The position numbers and the translations under genes were made by a program. The notes beneath the pieces were generated by a model. The model did not search any database. It had not been told where the DNA came from and saw only the letters and a list, made by a program, of their open reading frames with translations. Source: CAIMZW01 sp037135095 (GTDB lineage: Bacteria; Actinomycetota; Actinomycetes; Nanopelagicales; Nanopelagicaceae). Taken from it: a stretch of DNA of 64,000 nt. Below, piece by piece: positions 62,449 through 64,000 of the stretch. The stretch's first letter is position 1; the number at the start of each line of letters is the position of its first letter. The DNA lies in NCBI GenBank assembly GCA_037135095.1, contig JBAXKZ010000003.1, positions 31,899-95,898 on the forward strand, given 5' to 3'.

Positions 62449-63891
62449 ATGCGTAGAGCAAAAATTGTATGCACCATGGGTCCAGCTGTTGAATCCCCGG
62501 AAAAGGTTCATGAGCTAATTGCGGCTGGCATGAATATGGCCCGACTAAATCTCTCCCACGGTGGTTATCCGGAGCATCAAAGTCGCCTTGACCTGGTTCG
62601 AGCCGCAGCTGCCGCAGCAGGTCGGCCGGTTGCTATTTTGGTTGACCTCCAGGGTCCGAAGATCCGATTGGCTCGCTTCGCCGCTGGCCCACATGAACTT
62701 TTTCGTGGCGATATTTTCACGATTACCACCGATGATGTTGTTGGCACCAAGGAGCGAGTCGGAACTACCTTCAAAGGTTTGCCAGGCGACTGTAAAGCCG
62801 GCGATCGAATTCTGATTGATGATGGCAAAGTAACCGTCGAAGTGGTCGAAGTTAAAGGCAACGATGTCGTGACCAAAGTTATCCAACCGGGATTTGTTTC
62901 CAATAATAAAGGTATAAATCTTCCAGGAGTTGCCGTATCAGTTCCGGCAATGTCCGAGAAAGATATTGAAGATTTACGCTGGGGCTTACATGCCGGCGCC
63001 GATTTCATCGCACTCTCTTTTGTGCGCAGCGCTGAAGATATCAAAGATGTTCATCGGATCATGGATGAAGAGGGAATTCGTCGCCCAGTTATTGCCAAAA
63101 TTGAAAAGCCACAAGCAGTAGAGAATCTGGAAGAGATCGTGGCGGCTTTTGATGGCATCATGGTTGCACGCGGTGATTTGGGCGTTGAACTTCCAATCGA
63201 GGAAGTTCCATTAGTTCAAAAACGTTGCGTCACCTTGGCTAGAGAGTCGGCGAAGCCGGTCATCGTTGCGACTCAGATGCTCGACTCCATGATCTCCAAC
63301 TCAACACCGACCCGGGCAGAGGCCACTGACTGCGCAAATGCCGTTCTAGATGGCGCTGATGCCCTGATGCTTTCGGGAGAGACGAGCGTTGGCGATTTTG
63401 CGATCCAAGCAGTTCAAACGATGGCGCGAATTATTGAGCGAACCGAAGAGGCGATGCTTGATCAGATTCCAGCGCTAAAGCACAACCCACGAACCAAAGG
63501 CGGGGCCATCACCAAAGCTGCAGCCGAGGTTGGGGCGATAGTCGGAGCCAAGTTTTTGGTCGCATTCACGCAAAGTGGCGACTCCGCCCGCCGGATGGCC
63601 AGGCTGCGCTCAGCCATTCCAATTCTGGCGCTAACTCCTGAAATCGCGGTCTATAACCAACTCGCCCTCTCGTGGGGAGTCGAGTCAATGATTACCCCAA
63701 CTGTTGACCACACTGATGAAATGGTAAAACAGGTTGATTCCTTATTACTTTCAACTGGACGAGCCCAAAAAGGTGAGACCATCATGATCGTAGCGGGCGC
63801 ACCTCCAGGAATTCCAGGTTCCACCAACGCCATGAGAGTTCATAAAATTGGCGATGCCGTTGAGGGTGTAGCGCCGGCTTATCGGAAGTAA
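62449..63891 (+). CDS. pyk: Pyruvate kinase
   Basis: A 480-residue glycolytic enzyme that makes ATP and pyruvate from phosphoenolpyruvate. KIVCTMGPAVESPEKV opens the barrel, NMARLNLSHG binds substrate, and the signature with the catalytic Lys is IAKIEKPQAVENL followed by MVARGDLGVE. DALMLSGETSVGDF and a C-terminal domain complete it. TAAGGT ends 7 nt before the ATG and overlaps the gltD stop. Confidence 0.97.
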   Translation: MRRAKIVCTMGPAVESPEKVHELIAAGMNMARLNLSHGGYPEHQSRLDLVRAAAAAAGRPVAILVDLQGPKIRLARFAAGPHELFRGDIFTITTDDVVGTKERVGTTFKGLPGDCKAGDRILIDDGKVTVEVVEVKGNDVVTKVIQPGFVSNNKGINLPGVAVSVPAMSEKDIEDLRWGLHAGADFIALSFVRSAEDIKDVHRIMDEEGIRRPVIAKIEKPQAVENLEEIVAAFDGIMVARGDLGVELPIEEVPLVQKRCVTLARESAKPVIVATQMLDSMISNSTPTRAEATDCANAVLDGADALMLSGETSVGDFAIQAVQTMARIIERTEEAMLDQIPALKHNPRTKGGAITKAAAEVGAIVGAKFLVAFTQSGDSARRMARLRSAIPILALTPEIAVYNQLALSWGVESMITPTVDHTDEMVKQVDSLLLSTGRAQKGETIMIVAGAPPGIPGSTNAMRVHKIGDAVEGVAPAYRK

Positions 63892-63912
63892 CGCCGCACC
63901 TCTATAACTGCT

Positions 63913-63918
63913 TATAAT
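63913..63918 (+). promoter_or_regulatory. Consensus -10 element before the tRNA gene
   Basis: A perfect TATAAT lies 29 bp before the tRNA 5' end. The expected -35 position, at the pyk stop codon, has no good TTGACA match. Confidence 0.55.
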
Positions 63919-63947
63919 TGCCCGTCGCAGCATCTCTTGTTGCGCGG

Positions 63948-64000
63948 GCCTCGGTACTCCAACGGTAGAGAGGGCGGACTCAAAATCCGCACAGTGTCGG
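63948..64000 (+). tRNA. tRNA-Leu (CAA), 5' part; cut by window edge
   Basis: Acceptor strand GCCTCGG (63948-63954) is followed by TA and a D arm (CTCC..GGTAG..AGAG). The anticodon stem GCGGA/TCCGC (63974-63978, 63986-63990) encloses CTCAAAA, giving anticodon CAA at 63981-63983, which reads the leucine codon UUG. ACAGT and GTCGG follow to the window end. If GTCGG is the T stem, the variable region is only 5 nt, unlike the long arm usual in leucine tRNAs. The 3' end is not visible. Confidence 0.8.

Noticed and set aside
1..64000. Mobile elements, prophage or secondary-metabolite islands
   Set aside because: No transposase, integrase, terminal repeats or tRNA-integrated duplication were seen; gene content is core metabolism and division with uniform style.

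Overview
The window is a gene-dense chromosomal stretch of an actinobacterium with roughly balanced base composition. The evidence is a DUF3040 protein, SepF, the mraZ-to-ftsZ division and cell-wall cluster, a PriA-type HisA with no trpF, a DksA/TraR protein with a Lys/Ala/Pro-rich tail next to lspA, DnaE2, and a translational T-box before ileS. Compact spacing, very short intergenic gaps and a carotenoid cluster fit small-genome freshwater actinobacteria such as Nanopelagicales (acI). That placement is inference, not proof. I see no insertion sequence, prophage, CRISPR array or rRNA.

Layout. (1) 1-7.9 kb: a mostly minus-strand carotenoid cluster with two CrtI-type desaturases (one cut by the window edge), CrtE, a family 2 glycosyltransferase, a CruF-type hydratase, a CrtA-like monooxygenase and an alpha/beta hydrolase. 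A plus-strand metF and CDP-alcohol phosphatidyltransferase pair is embedded in it. (2) 7.9-11.8 kb: YbaK-type deacylase, heme A synthase, a shortened GNAT protein, an MFS transporter and a TauE/SafE permease. (3) 11.9-16.8 kb: a probable SOS operon of DUF6504, dnaE2 and dinB, with a perfect actinobacterial LexA box that contains the first start codon. (4) 16.9-34.5 kb: DUF3040 gene and terminator, then mraZ, a structured RNA before rsmH, ftsL, ftsI, murE, murF, mraY, murD, ftsW, murG, murC, ftsQ, ftsZ, pgeF, yggS, sepF and yggT. The divIVA gene usual at this place is absent. (5) 34.5-43.9 kb: ileS on the minus strand with a T-box leader, then dksA/traR-like gene, lspA, rluD and dnaE1. (6) 43.9-54.1 kb: hisDCBHAFI followed by trpE, a small membrane protein gene, trpC, trpB and trpA. 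(7) 54.1-64 kb: DsbA-like protein, lgt, VIT1-family transporter, gltB, gltD, pyk and the 5' part of a tRNA with anticodon CAA.

How it fits together. The division cluster makes meso-diaminopimelate-type peptidoglycan (MurE has the DNPR motif) and the Z-ring with its SepF anchor. PriA (HisA) probably serves both histidine and tryptophan synthesis, since no trpF lies among the trp genes. GltBD supplies glutamate for these pathways. Many apparent transcription-unit heads lack a Shine-Dalgarno sequence but carry a TANNNT hexamer ending 6-8 nt before the start codon, which suggests widespread leaderless mRNAs.

The most noteworthy signals are the start-codon-embedding LexA box and the ImuA'/ImuB-less mutasome-like operon, the structured element before rsmH, the 10-bp-period MraZ-type repeats, the ileS T-box with an ultrashort specifier stem, and the unusual carotenoid gene combination.
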